A stretch of 64,000 nt of DNA from Methylocaldum sp. 14B (lineage in GTDB: Bacteria > Pseudomonadota > Gammaproteobacteria > Methylococcales > Methylococcaceae). Location: positions 1-64,000 of the forward strand of contig NZ_MSCV01000029.1 in NCBI RefSeq assembly GCF_002005105.1. The letters are read 5' to 3'. The translations under genes and the position numbers were made by a program. This document shows positions 16,906-25,647 of this stretch, piece after piece (position 1 is the stretch's first letter; every line of letters begins with the position of its first letter). The notes under the pieces are model-generated. The model made no database searches. It worked only from the letters and a program-made list of their open reading frames with translations, and was not told the origin of the DNA.

Positions 16906-19370
16906 AGTGGAAGGAAGGCGAAGGTTACGACATCCACCTGCTACGCGGCGGGCCTGCATCGAAGAAGTTGATCGACGCTCTGGACCTGGATGCTAGCCAG
17001 AAGTCTTCAGTCACCTTTATTCCTAACCTGGTGAGCGGTTCGGATCGACACGGCGTAGAGGTGGACGTAAGCGCAGGCATCGTAACCGCACTGGCCCACC
17101 CGGACCCAACCTTTCCCAGAGTCAACAATTTCCTTTTAACAGCCTTGTTCGCTGCTCCCGGTGGCGATAAGGAAGAAGTCGAGATCAGGGTTCACATTCA
17201 CGATTCTGTGGAGGACATCTGGCTGACGCCTTCCACCCTCACGATACATGAAGGTGCCGATGAGTGCCGATTTACGGTGCTAGCTCGCTTCAATGACAAA
17301 AGTGTCGGGGACATTACGGATTGGCCTGAACTCACCTACCGAAGTTTCGACGCGGGAGTCGTGACCGTACTCGCCGGAGGGATCGTGAGGGCGGAAGTGC
17401 CTAGTGGAAGCGCGCCCATCACCGCAAATCTGGCCATTGCCTCCCTGGGCATCAACAAGACGAGCGCGCCGGCGACGGCCCTTGCGAAACCGAGCTGGGC
17501 GGAGGTCGCCAAAGCGGCGAAGGTCGAATTCGTGGCGGGAAAACGCAGACCCGACGAGCGCAACCCTTTCGGCGCCGAGCCGGATAGCATCAAGTCGGTG
17601 GTAGAGAACAGGATAAACGTTCTGTTCGTCGCCGAGGGCTTTCGCCATGATCAGAGATTCGACTTCAGGAACATTGTGAACACGATCGCTCGGGTGTTCC
17701 GAGGCGAGGAGGCGGCATTCGCATCGACCTTCCAACCTTTCAATCTGCTCAAGGATTCCATCAACTACTGGACAGTGTTCGTTCCCTCCGAGCAGGACGG
17801 CGTCAGCCTCCTTGGAAATTACGTTTATGGCGGGGAACATAGATTAACGGGAAGGTTGCTGCCTAGAGCAATTCGCCCTTCCGCCACTGCCATCATGTGG
17901 GATTTCCAGGAGCTCATCCATGAAGTCGGGCTGCCCATCAAAGCGGAAGTTCGCCGCTCACCGCCGGACATGTTAGCCGATTGGCAGAAGCTATACGGAG
18001 ATCACGTTACCGAACTGCGCGTTGCCGAAGTCTCTGGCGAGATTTGGGAGACTCTCGAATCCCTTTCGCCGCTCAACGAACGCGACACGGCTTTCGGCAT
18101 GACCATTGGCGTCCGACCCCACACTACGGGGACGGCAACGGACAACGTTCTTACCGAGTTGAGTACGCGCCGTACGAGCGCGGCCAAGCTTCAAGAGTTC
18201 CTCCGCAATCTAACCATCGGCGGCTACCCTATCGGTGCCAGGTGGCAAAAAGGAGGGGCGGATTCGGGTTTGGTCGGGTTCATTTGCCTGAGCGATAGGG
18301 ACGGGGGAACGCAATCGCCTGACGGTTACTTTACTGCCACTACCGGTCTGTTGTCTTACGTCAATCTGAAAACGCCAGGAAATTCCGGGCTGGACATCGA
18401 GACGTATCCGGTGAGGAACAATCAACGCCATCTCTTGGCATCTATCGTCGCTCACGAACTGGGGCACGCGTTGGGACTGGGAGATGAATATGGCGATGGA
18501 AATGGCTCGCATCTACAGAACGGTGCAGAAGATTACCCATCCCTACCCAATCTGCAAGCAAAGACCGTGGTAGCTCCGCCCCTATCGGGTCCTAGTCCCC
18601 CACCCCTGTCTTTTTACGTCAACAGGATCAAATGGGCCTGGCCCAGGATCACCAAAGCAGGATTGCTCCCGCGGCCACTGGAACCATCTGATCTCACCGA
18701 CAGCGGCATCCGCGTTCCGCTCCTCAAGCACCACGGCAGGCAATTCGCGGTGAACGAGGTCGTGCGGTTCAGGATATGGAAGGACTGGCGCGACCCCTCT
18801 AACGACCAGTTTGCCGGGAGCTTTTTCAGGCTGTCGGCGGTTGAGGATGACGTCGTGACCATTATTCCGGTGACAGTGAGACCAGGAAGCAACGAGGTGA
18901 CGGATGAACCTATGGGCGGATTTGACCGTACTTTGTTTCTCGCCCAGTTCGATTCCAAGGAAGGCCCTTATTCGCTCATCCATCCCCGCAGGGTGAATGG
19001 CAGCGAGATCACTCTAGTAGCCGGTCCCATACTGAGACATATCGATGTGACCGACGGACCGCTGAATGCTCCGAAGGAAAACCCGCATGCAGCCTGTGCG
19101 GCGGCGGGCTATTTAGGTTCTATCGCAACGCCTACCAACCTGCCGGGGCTCTCGAAACGCCCGCGCAATAAGGCCGACATCATCGGCATCTACGAAGGCG
19201 GTTACTACCACGACTGCGGCGTCTTCCGCCCTGCCGGACGCTGCAGAATGAGAAATAGCAACACCATAACGATCCCCTTCTGCCATGTCTGCCGCTACAT
19301 TCTCGTGGAAGCGGTGGATCCGACGAAGCACGGCGATCTGGATAAGCTCTACCCCGAAGTGAGCCTTTGA
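16887..19370 (+). CDS. M64-like zinc metallopeptidase, first gene of a large uncharacterised cluster
   Basis: The 827-residue protein has ATG 16887 after AAAGGAGT; the frame upstream to 16797 is not needed. Residues about 240-310 (INVLFVAEGF, then FQPFNLLKDSINYWTVFVPS) and the zinc site HELGHALGLGDEY (His523, Glu524, His527, with Asp533-Glu534-Tyr535) match the M64 IgA-peptidase family. A Cys-rich C-terminal block YYHDCGVFRPAGRCRM...FCHVC (about 773-805) is also M64-like. The first 210 residues look beta-rich. No signal peptide is visible, unlike typical secreted M64 enzymes. It is followed immediately by the DUF6603-like gene. Confidence 0.8.
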   Translation: MSAPPLKWKEGEGYDIHLLRGGPASKKLIDALDLDASQKSSVTFIPNLVSGSDRHGVEVDVSAGIVTALAHPDPTFPRVNNFLLTALFAAPGGDKEEVEIRVHIHDSVEDIWLTPSTLTIHEGADECRFTVLARFNDKSVGDITDWPELTYRSFDAGVVTVLAGGIVRAEVPSGSAPITANLAIASLGINKTSAPATALAKPSWAEVAKAAKVEFVAGKRRPDERNPFGAEPDSIKSVVENRINVLFVAEGFRHDQRFDFRNIVNTIARVFRGEEAAFASTFQPFNLLKDSINYWTVFVPSEQDGVSLLGNYVYGGEHRLTGRLLPRAIRPSATAIMWDFQELIHEVGLPIKAEVRRSPPDMLADWQKLYGDHVTELRVAEVSGEIWETLESLSPLNERDTAFGMTIGVRPHTTGTATDNVLTELSTRRTSAAKLQEFLRNLTIGGYPIGARWQKGGADSGLVGFICLSDRDGGTQSPDGYFTATTGLLSYVNLKTPGNSGLDIETYPVRNNQRHLLASIVAHELGHALGLGDEYGDGNGSHLQNGAEDYPSLPNLQAKTVVAPPLSGPSPPPLSFYVNRIKWAWPRITKAGLLPRPLEPSDLTDSGIRVPLLKHHGRQFAVNEVVRFRIWKDWRDPSNDQFAGSFFRLSAVEDDVVTIIPVTVRPGSNEVTDEPMGGFDRTLFLAQFDSKEGPYSLIHPRRVNGSEITLVAGPILRHIDVTDGPLNAPKENPHAACAAAGYLGSIATPTNLPGLSKRPRNKADIIGIYEGGYYHDCGVFRPAGRCRMRNSNTITIPFCHVCRYILVEAVDPTKHGDLDKLYPEVSL

Positions 19371-19375
19371 CAGCG

Positions 19376-22300
19376 ATGAACACACAATACGGAACGCTTC
19401 ACACACTCGCAAGGCACCTGGTGTCAGCGCTGGAGCCATTGAAGGAGGCGGTTGCCGACCTGCCGGCATTCCGGACAGTGATCTACCGGCTGGGCTGGGA
19501 CGTCAAATCGCTCCCTCCGGAATACGCTTCTCTCGGGGCGAAGGTGGACTCGGCGATAACGGCATTGAACAACCTGGGCGAGAGCCCGCAGCCGTCGCAA
19601 ATTTTCGCTGTTCTTGGCGAGGTCACGACGCTTTATCAAGCGTTCAAGGGCATCACGAGCGCCCCCGAGGGCGTGGACGCGGCGGCGTTCTCCTCGGAAA
19701 TCGGCCGGCGCCTGTTCGAACTGCTGCTAATGGATTATCTCAGTGAGGCCTTGCCGCTGACGTACTCTGCATTGCTGACGATTGGCATCATCACGGAAGA
19801 AAACGTGGATGAAACGGAAGTCCGGCCCGGCTTCCTGCTGCGCCGCTTCCAGTGGGATGAGATTCCCAAGGTGGTGACCGACCCGGCGTCGATTCCCGCC
19901 CGCGTGTATGGCTGGGGCACCGATGACCTGGACTTTCACCGCCTCACGGGTCATCTGCTGGGTATTTTCCTCGCGCTGGATTTACCGGCTTACATCGGTC
20001 GGGTTGACGAGAAATTGGGAAGCGGTTTTCAGGACCTCCCAGATTATTTCTCACCCTCGATCGAATGGGGTCTGAAGATTCCCGTGCTGCTGGACAATAT
20101 CGGCGGCAAGGAAATCGAGGTCGGGCTCGCGCTGATGGAACTACCCGCACAGAACGGCAAGCCCGCAGGACTCATTCTCCAGCCTTTGGCGTCGCCCCAA
20201 ATCGGGGAAAGCATCGACATTACGGACCACCTACGGCTTGAACTTCGCGCGGGCAGCGACGTTTCCAAAACCTTCGGTGTGCTGCTTAGGCCCGGCGATC
20301 TCTCTGTAAAGTTTCCATTCCAGCAAGGGGCTGTACTCCCTGACAGCGGATTTGGCGCGACTCTGCGCTACGCGCCTGAAAGCCCGGCGCTGTTGCTGGG
20401 AATGCCCGGCAAGAGTCGACTCGAACTCAAGGACCTGGCGACAATCATCAACCTTGACTCCCACGACGGTCGGTTGGAGCTTGGGCTTGAGATCGCTCCG
20501 GGAGACATGAAGTTGATCATTGCTGCGGCCGACTTGGATGGCTTCCTGGGAGAGCTGCTGGGTAACCAGGATATGACCGCGTCGCTGCCGATCATTTTCC
20601 GTTGGTCAAGTGAAACCGGGATCGGGTTCGTCGGCGGCATGGGCTTCCGTGTGAGCCTGCCGGGCAACCTACGTTGGGGGCCGACCAACCTCCAACAGAT
20701 CCAACTCGCGCTGACGTCCATCAACACACCCGGCCAATCGCCCGAGCTGGCACTGGGAGTCGGGACATCGTTGTCCGGCCGTATCGGACCGGTAGCAATG
20801 TCCTTGGACAACGTCGGGCTACGGATGGTCTTTCGCTTTGCCGACGGTAATGCTGGGCCATTCGATCTCGATCTGGGCTTTCAGCCACCGTTAGGCGTGG
20901 GCCTCTCGATCGACGCCCAAGGCGTCCTCACCGGCGGCGGCTTCCTGTTCCACGACCCCGCGCGGCAGCTCTACGCCGGCGCCATGCAGCTCTCGCTGCA
21001 CGATGAAATCACGCTGAACGCCTTCGGGCTCATCGCGACCCGGCTGCCCGACGGCCGCCCCGGCTACTCGATGCTCATCTTCATCACCGCCGACGGCTTC
21101 AAGCCGGTTCCCCTGGGCTTCGGCTTCGTGCTGCAAAGCATCGGCGGCATGGTGGGCATCAACCGCACCTTCGATCACGAGGTGCTCAGGGCCGGGCTGA
21201 AAACCGATATGCTGCGCACGCTGCTGTTCCCGCGCGATCCCGTGGCCAATGCGCCGGCGCTGATCCAGGCCCTGTCGGCCGCGTTCCCGGCCAAACCGGG
21301 CAGTTACCTGCTCGGCCTGATGGCGCGCATCACCTGGTTCACGCCCCCCCTGGTACAGATGGACCTGGCGCTGATCCGGGAGCTCGGCGCGCGCGAGCGG
21401 CTGCTGGTGCTCGGGCGCGCCAGCGCATTGCTGCCGTCGGCCGACAACGACCTGATCCGTCTGAACATGGACGCGCTGGGCGTGCTGGACTTCGACGCCG
21501 GCACGCTGGAAGCCGACGCGGTGCTGGTCGATTCCAGGCTGGTGCACAAGTTCCCGATCACCGGCTCGGCCGCGCTGCGGGCGCGCTGGCCGGCGGGCGG
21601 CGGCGGGCTGGCGGGGTCCCATTTCGTGCTGGCGGTGGGTGGGCTGAATCCCCGGTTTGCCGCGCCGGCCGGCTTCCCGACGCTAGACCGGGTCGCCATC
21701 GCCTTGTCCTCGGGGGAGAATCCCCGGCTGATCTGCGATGCTTATTTCGCGATCACCCCCAATACCGTGCAATTCGGCGCGCGCGCCTCGCTTTATGCCA
21801 AAGGTGCCGGTTTCACCGTCACAGGGGACCTCGGCTTCGACGCCCTGGTGACGATCGTCCCGCCGCACTTCATCGTGGATTTCCATGCCCTGGTGCAGTT
21901 GAAGTACAAGTCGCGCAATCTGTTCAAGGTCGCGCTCGACGGCACCCTGGAAGGCCCGCTGCCGTTGCGGATTGCCGCCAAGGCGAAGTTCAAGATCCTG
22001 TGGTTCAGCTTTACGGTGCGCTTCGCGTTCACCCTCGCCGACGGCTCGGCCTCGCGGTCGATAGCGGCAATATCTCTGGAGACCGAACTGGAGAAGGCGC
22101 TCACCGACCCGGCGAACTGGAGCACGCGGCGGGCACCCGGCGTCGTCCACGGCGTGGCCCTGCGCAGCCTGCCGGCGAATGCGGGCCTGGTGCTCGACCC
22201 CTTGGGCCAACTGGTCGTACAGCAGCAGGTCGTGCCGCTGAACACCCATCGGGACATCGATACCTACGGCGGCGCGCCGATCGCCGGGCGCCGCCGGTTC

Positions 22301-22864
22301 ACGGCCGCCGCCTCGCTGAACGGAAAGGCCGGCACACCGGTGACCGGGGCGTTCGCGCCGGCGCGCTATTTCACGATGAGCGACGACGAGAAGCTGGCCG
22401 CACCTTCGTTCGAGGAGATGGACGCGGGATTCGTGGTAGGCGACACCGATGCGACGTTCGATGAGAACGCCGTCGCGGCATCGGGACTGAATTACGAACC
22501 GATCACCGTGAATCCATCGTCGGCAGCGGAAACCGCCGGCATTGCGGCTTCCTTTGCCGCACTCCCGGCCACGCAGCTCTATACGATGCCGCTGGCCGCA
22601 TTCCAGGCCCAGCGCTCGAGCGGAGCCGCAGCGCGGGCGCCGGTGCGGCATGTCGGCCGCGCGCGGTTCCGCAATACCGCCGTGACGCCCGCGGCCACTC
22701 TCTCCGCTCCCCGCTGGCGGATCATCCGGGCGAGCGACGGCGCGCCGGCGCCCTTGGATCCCGGGGTGAATTCCTGGAGCGACTGCCGCGCCGCGCTCGC
22801 CGACCTGAACCGCGGCGGCGTCCGCTGGCTGATGGTCCCCGCCCACGAACTCGAAGCCTTGTAA
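19376..22864 (+). CDS. giant DUF6603-like protein of unknown function
   Basis: From ATG 19376 the product has 1162 residues; a TTG at 19367 overlapping the previous stop is an alternative. The first 250 residues are helical. The rest is a long beta-rich region with GGGFLFHDPARQLYAGAMQL (about 519), PVPLGFGFVLQSIGGMVGIN, LFPRDPVANAPALIQALSAAFP and NTVQFGARASLYAKGAGF. These blocks recall the DUF6603 domain of large uncharacterised bacterial proteins. The C-terminal 200 residues are Ala/Pro-rich and less ordered. No signal peptide or membrane helix. Base composition rises sharply inside the gene near 20.9 kb. Confidence 0.75.
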   Translation: MNTQYGTLHTLARHLVSALEPLKEAVADLPAFRTVIYRLGWDVKSLPPEYASLGAKVDSAITALNNLGESPQPSQIFAVLGEVTTLYQAFKGITSAPEGVDAAAFSSEIGRRLFELLLMDYLSEALPLTYSALLTIGIITEENVDETEVRPGFLLRRFQWDEIPKVVTDPASIPARVYGWGTDDLDFHRLTGHLLGIFLALDLPAYIGRVDEKLGSGFQDLPDYFSPSIEWGLKIPVLLDNIGGKEIEVGLALMELPAQNGKPAGLILQPLASPQIGESIDITDHLRLELRAGSDVSKTFGVLLRPGDLSVKFPFQQGAVLPDSGFGATLRYAPESPALLLGMPGKSRLELKDLATIINLDSHDGRLELGLEIAPGDMKLIIAAADLDGFLGELLGNQDMTASLPIIFRWSSETGIGFVGGMGFRVSLPGNLRWGPTNLQQIQLALTSINTPGQSPELALGVGTSLSGRIGPVAMSLDNVGLRMVFRFADGNAGPFDLDLGFQPPLGVGLSIDAQGVLTGGGFLFHDPARQLYAGAMQLSLHDEITLNAFGLIATRLPDGRPGYSMLIFITADGFKPVPLGFGFVLQSIGGMVGINRTFDHEVLRAGLKTDMLRTLLFPRDPVANAPALIQALSAAFPAKPGSYLLGLMARITWFTPPLVQMDLALIRELGARERLLVLGRASALLPSADNDLIRLNMDALGVLDFDAGTLEADAVLVDSRLVHKFPITGSAALRARWPAGGGGLAGSHFVLAVGGLNPRFAAPAGFPTLDRVAIALSSGENPRLICDAYFAITPNTVQFGARASLYAKGAGFTVTGDLGFDALVTIVPPHFIVDFHALVQLKYKSRNLFKVALDGTLEGPLPLRIAAKAKFKILWFSFTVRFAFTLADGSASRSIAAISLETELEKALTDPANWSTRRAPGVVHGVALRSLPANAGLVLDPLGQLVVQQQVVPLNTHRDIDTYGGAPIAGRRRFTAAASLNGKAGTPVTGAFAPARYFTMSDDEKLAAPSFEEMDAGFVVGDTDATFDENAVAASGLNYEPITVNPSSAAETAGIAASFAALPATQLYTMPLAAFQAQRSSGAAARAPVRHVGRARFRNTAVTPAATLSAPRWRIIRASDGAPAPLDPGVNSWSDCRAALADLNRGGVRWLMVPAHELEAL

Positions 22865-22879
22865 AGGAGCCAAGTCACC

Positions 22880-25630
22880 GTGTCCAACGCAAACCTGTAT
22901 TTCCTGCCCTGGGTGCGGCAGGGCGCCGCCTCCGCCATCGACGCCGAACAGAAAACCGGGATCGCCAGTGTCAATGTGATGCTCACGCTGGATGCCAAGA
23001 CGGTTCCGGTTTCGGTAAAGTTGCGCGGCCCGGCGGACGTGATCGGGATCGACGCCAACCAGGTCGTTCGCACCGACCCCCGGCCGGGTTCGAACGACTT
23101 CGAGCCGAACTGCTTTCCGTCGATCGAGTTCGACCGCCCGGACTTTCCATGGCTGTTCACGCCGGCAAAAGCCCTCGCCGACAACCGGCTGCGGCCATGG
23201 CTGTGCCTCGTGGTGGTACGGAAACAAGCCGGCGTGAGTTTGAACAGTGCGGCCGACGCGCCGCTGCCCGTTTTGACGATCGCCGCACCGGCGCGGCCAT
23301 GGGTCGAACTCCCGGACCTGAACGAATCCTGGGCCTGGGCGCATGCCCAGGTGGCCGCGGACGACGGCAGCAAAGATGCCATTCGGGGGGCCTTGCAAGG
23401 TTCGCCGGAGCTGTCGCTTTCGAGGCTGCTGTGTCCGCGCATCCTGGCGCCCGACAACGACTACATCGCCTGCGTGGTTCCCGCTTTCGAACTGGGCCGG
23501 AAAGCCGGGCTAGGCATACCCATCGAGAAAACGGAATACGAGACGCCGGCGCCGGCCTGGTCGATACCGCCCGAACCGCCGACCGAGTACGGACCGACCC
23601 GGCTGCCCGTTTATTACCATTGGGAATTCCGTTCGGGCCAGCCGGGCGATTTCGAGTCGATCGCCAGGAATCTGAAGGCCGATGTGCCGGACGGTCTCGG
23701 CAAGCGCAGGATCGACATCAGCCAGCCCTTTCCCGAGTCGGGCGCGACGGAGGTGGAACTCGAAGGCGCGCTGCTGCCGATCTCGCCGCCCGGCGGCTCG
23801 CCGGCCCCGGCCCCCGTTCCGCAGCCGTTCAGGGACAATCTCGCCAAGACCGTCAACGGCAGCATCACCGGACCGGACTCCGACCCCGTGCTCGCCCCCC
23901 CCATCTACGGCCGCTGGTACACCAAGGACGCAACGGTCGATCCAGCGGGCGCAACCTGGCTCGATCAGCTCAATGTCGATCCGCGCTGGCGTATCGCCGC
24001 CGCCTTCGGAACCCGCGTCGTTCAGGAGCACCAGGAAGCGCTGATGGCCTCGGCGTGGGAACAGGCCGCCGAATCGGCGGTCGCCAACCAGCGTTTGCGC
24101 CAGATCCAGCTGAGCCTCGCCGTGGGCGAGAGCCTGCACGCTCGCCATCTCTCCAAGTTCACCGAGGAAAGAATGCTGCGCATCACGGCGCCCGCCTTCG
24201 CCCGCTTGCGAGTCTCCCGGCAACAGGATGTTTCGGGGCTGGCCGCAAGCGCGGCCGCGACGGCGGAACCGTCGCTGCTAGCCGAACAGGCCCGTTCCGC
24301 ATTGCCGGTAGCGGCAAACCGCCCGGCGATGCGCCGCATCGGACGCCAGCGCGGCCCGCTGACCCGCCGCGTCGCTGCCCAGAATTACCAGCGCAACGCC
24401 AAAGACACCTGGGTGGCCCGCCTCAACAATATGCCGGGGGACACCCCTCCGATCCAGCCGCCGCAGCCGCCGCAGCAGGACTTTTGCCCGATACCGGGGA
24501 GCCTGCCGGTCGAGTATCTCGGGCTCGAGGGGGCCCAACCCCAGAAGAACGGATCGTACTTCGGCGCATTCTTCGTCTCGCCCGAAAACACCCCCGTGCT
24601 GTCGCCGGGCACGCCGCTGCTGAAGCAGGACCGGACCGAGGTTCCCGGCTTTTTCCGCAAGGCGGCGCAGGAACATCTGAATCGCTTCCCCGCCCCACGC
24701 ACCGCCTCTGCCGAACTACGGCTCCCGATGCAGGCCATCACTATCCCGGTGCTCGCACAGACCATCCCGCGGGAAACGCTGCCGGCCCTGGTCAAGGCGA
24801 TCATGTCGACCGGAGACAACGTGCTCGCGCCGGCGGAGACCGACGGGGTGGATACAGTCATGATGGCGCCGCACTTCCCGCAGCCCATGTACGAAACGCT
24901 GCGCGACCTGTCGCAGGAACTGCTGCTGCCGGGAATCGACAAGGTCAGGCCGGAGACGGTTGTCGGCCTGGAGACGAATCGGCGGTTCATCGAGGCCTAC
25001 CTGGTCGGGCTCAATCATGAAATGGCCCGCGAGCTGCTGTGGCGGGGTTACCCGACCGATCAGCGCGGCACCTATTTCGACCGGTTCTGGAGCATCGGGC
25101 ACCCGGATATCACCGCCCTGCACACCTGGAGCGTCATCGATTCGGCGACCGGGAAAATGAGGCCGCTGGGCGATCTCGCCTTCGGCGCGCCTCCGGACGC
25201 CAATCCGTTCGTCATGCTGCTGCGCAGCAGCCTGCTGCAGCGCTATCCCAACGCGTCGGTCTTCATGGTTCGCTCGATGCATCCGGGGTCGCCCCCCGAC
25301 CCCCTGGCGTTCCAGCCCGACCCGGCGGCGCCCGAGCTGCTGCCCATCTTCAGCGGCTTCATGCAGCCGGATGTGTTCATTTTAGGTTTTGATGTCTCTC
25401 CGGACGAGGCCGGCGGCGATCCAGGCTACTACGTAGTCATTCAGGAGCATCCCACCGAACCGCGCTTCGGCATCGATGCGGATCGAACGCGAGACAGCAG
25501 CCATCTCAGCCTCGGCGATCTCGGCCTCGATGCCGCTCCGCCCGCGCACGCCGCGCAAACCGCCGCCGCCACGCGCCGGCTTCCGGTACGCATCGCCATT
25601 CACGCCAAACGGCTCATCATGCCGGCCTGA
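22880..25630 (+). CDS. 916-residue uncharacterised protein of the large-protein cluster
   Basis: GTG 22880 follows AAAGGAG 15 bases after the previous stop. The N-terminus NLYFLPWVRQGAASAI and the C-terminal part with YPNASVFMVRSMHP, GFMQPDVFILGFDVSPDEAGG and VIQEHPTEPRFGID (about 830-866) are the most pattern-like segments. I recall similar sentences in uncharacterised proteins from other phyla but no named function. A Pro-rich linker (PPIQPPQPPQQ, about 520) splits the protein into two halves. No signal peptide, membrane helix or enzyme motif was recognised. Confidence 0.8.
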   Translation: MSNANLYFLPWVRQGAASAIDAEQKTGIASVNVMLTLDAKTVPVSVKLRGPADVIGIDANQVVRTDPRPGSNDFEPNCFPSIEFDRPDFPWLFTPAKALADNRLRPWLCLVVVRKQAGVSLNSAADAPLPVLTIAAPARPWVELPDLNESWAWAHAQVAADDGSKDAIRGALQGSPELSLSRLLCPRILAPDNDYIACVVPAFELGRKAGLGIPIEKTEYETPAPAWSIPPEPPTEYGPTRLPVYYHWEFRSGQPGDFESIARNLKADVPDGLGKRRIDISQPFPESGATEVELEGALLPISPPGGSPAPAPVPQPFRDNLAKTVNGSITGPDSDPVLAPPIYGRWYTKDATVDPAGATWLDQLNVDPRWRIAAAFGTRVVQEHQEALMASAWEQAAESAVANQRLRQIQLSLAVGESLHARHLSKFTEERMLRITAPAFARLRVSRQQDVSGLAASAAATAEPSLLAEQARSALPVAANRPAMRRIGRQRGPLTRRVAAQNYQRNAKDTWVARLNNMPGDTPPIQPPQPPQQDFCPIPGSLPVEYLGLEGAQPQKNGSYFGAFFVSPENTPVLSPGTPLLKQDRTEVPGFFRKAAQEHLNRFPAPRTASAELRLPMQAITIPVLAQTIPRETLPALVKAIMSTGDNVLAPAETDGVDTVMMAPHFPQPMYETLRDLSQELLLPGIDKVRPETVVGLETNRRFIEAYLVGLNHEMARELLWRGYPTDQRGTYFDRFWSIGHPDITALHTWSVIDSATGKMRPLGDLAFGAPPDANPFVMLLRSSLLQRYPNASVFMVRSMHPGSPPDPLAFQPDPAAPELLPIFSGFMQPDVFILGFDVSPDEAGGDPGYYVVIQEHPTEPRFGIDADRTRDSSHLSLGDLGLDAAPPAHAAQTAAATRRLPVRIAIHAKRLIMPA

Positions 25631-25647
25631 CCCACGGACTCACACCG

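Noticed and set aside
21683-23398. 571-codon antisense open frame over the DUF6603-like and 916-residue genes
   Set aside because: It has an Arg/Gly/His-rich composition typical of the reverse frame of high-GC coding sequence and no family signature; the plus-strand genes have clear ribosome sites.
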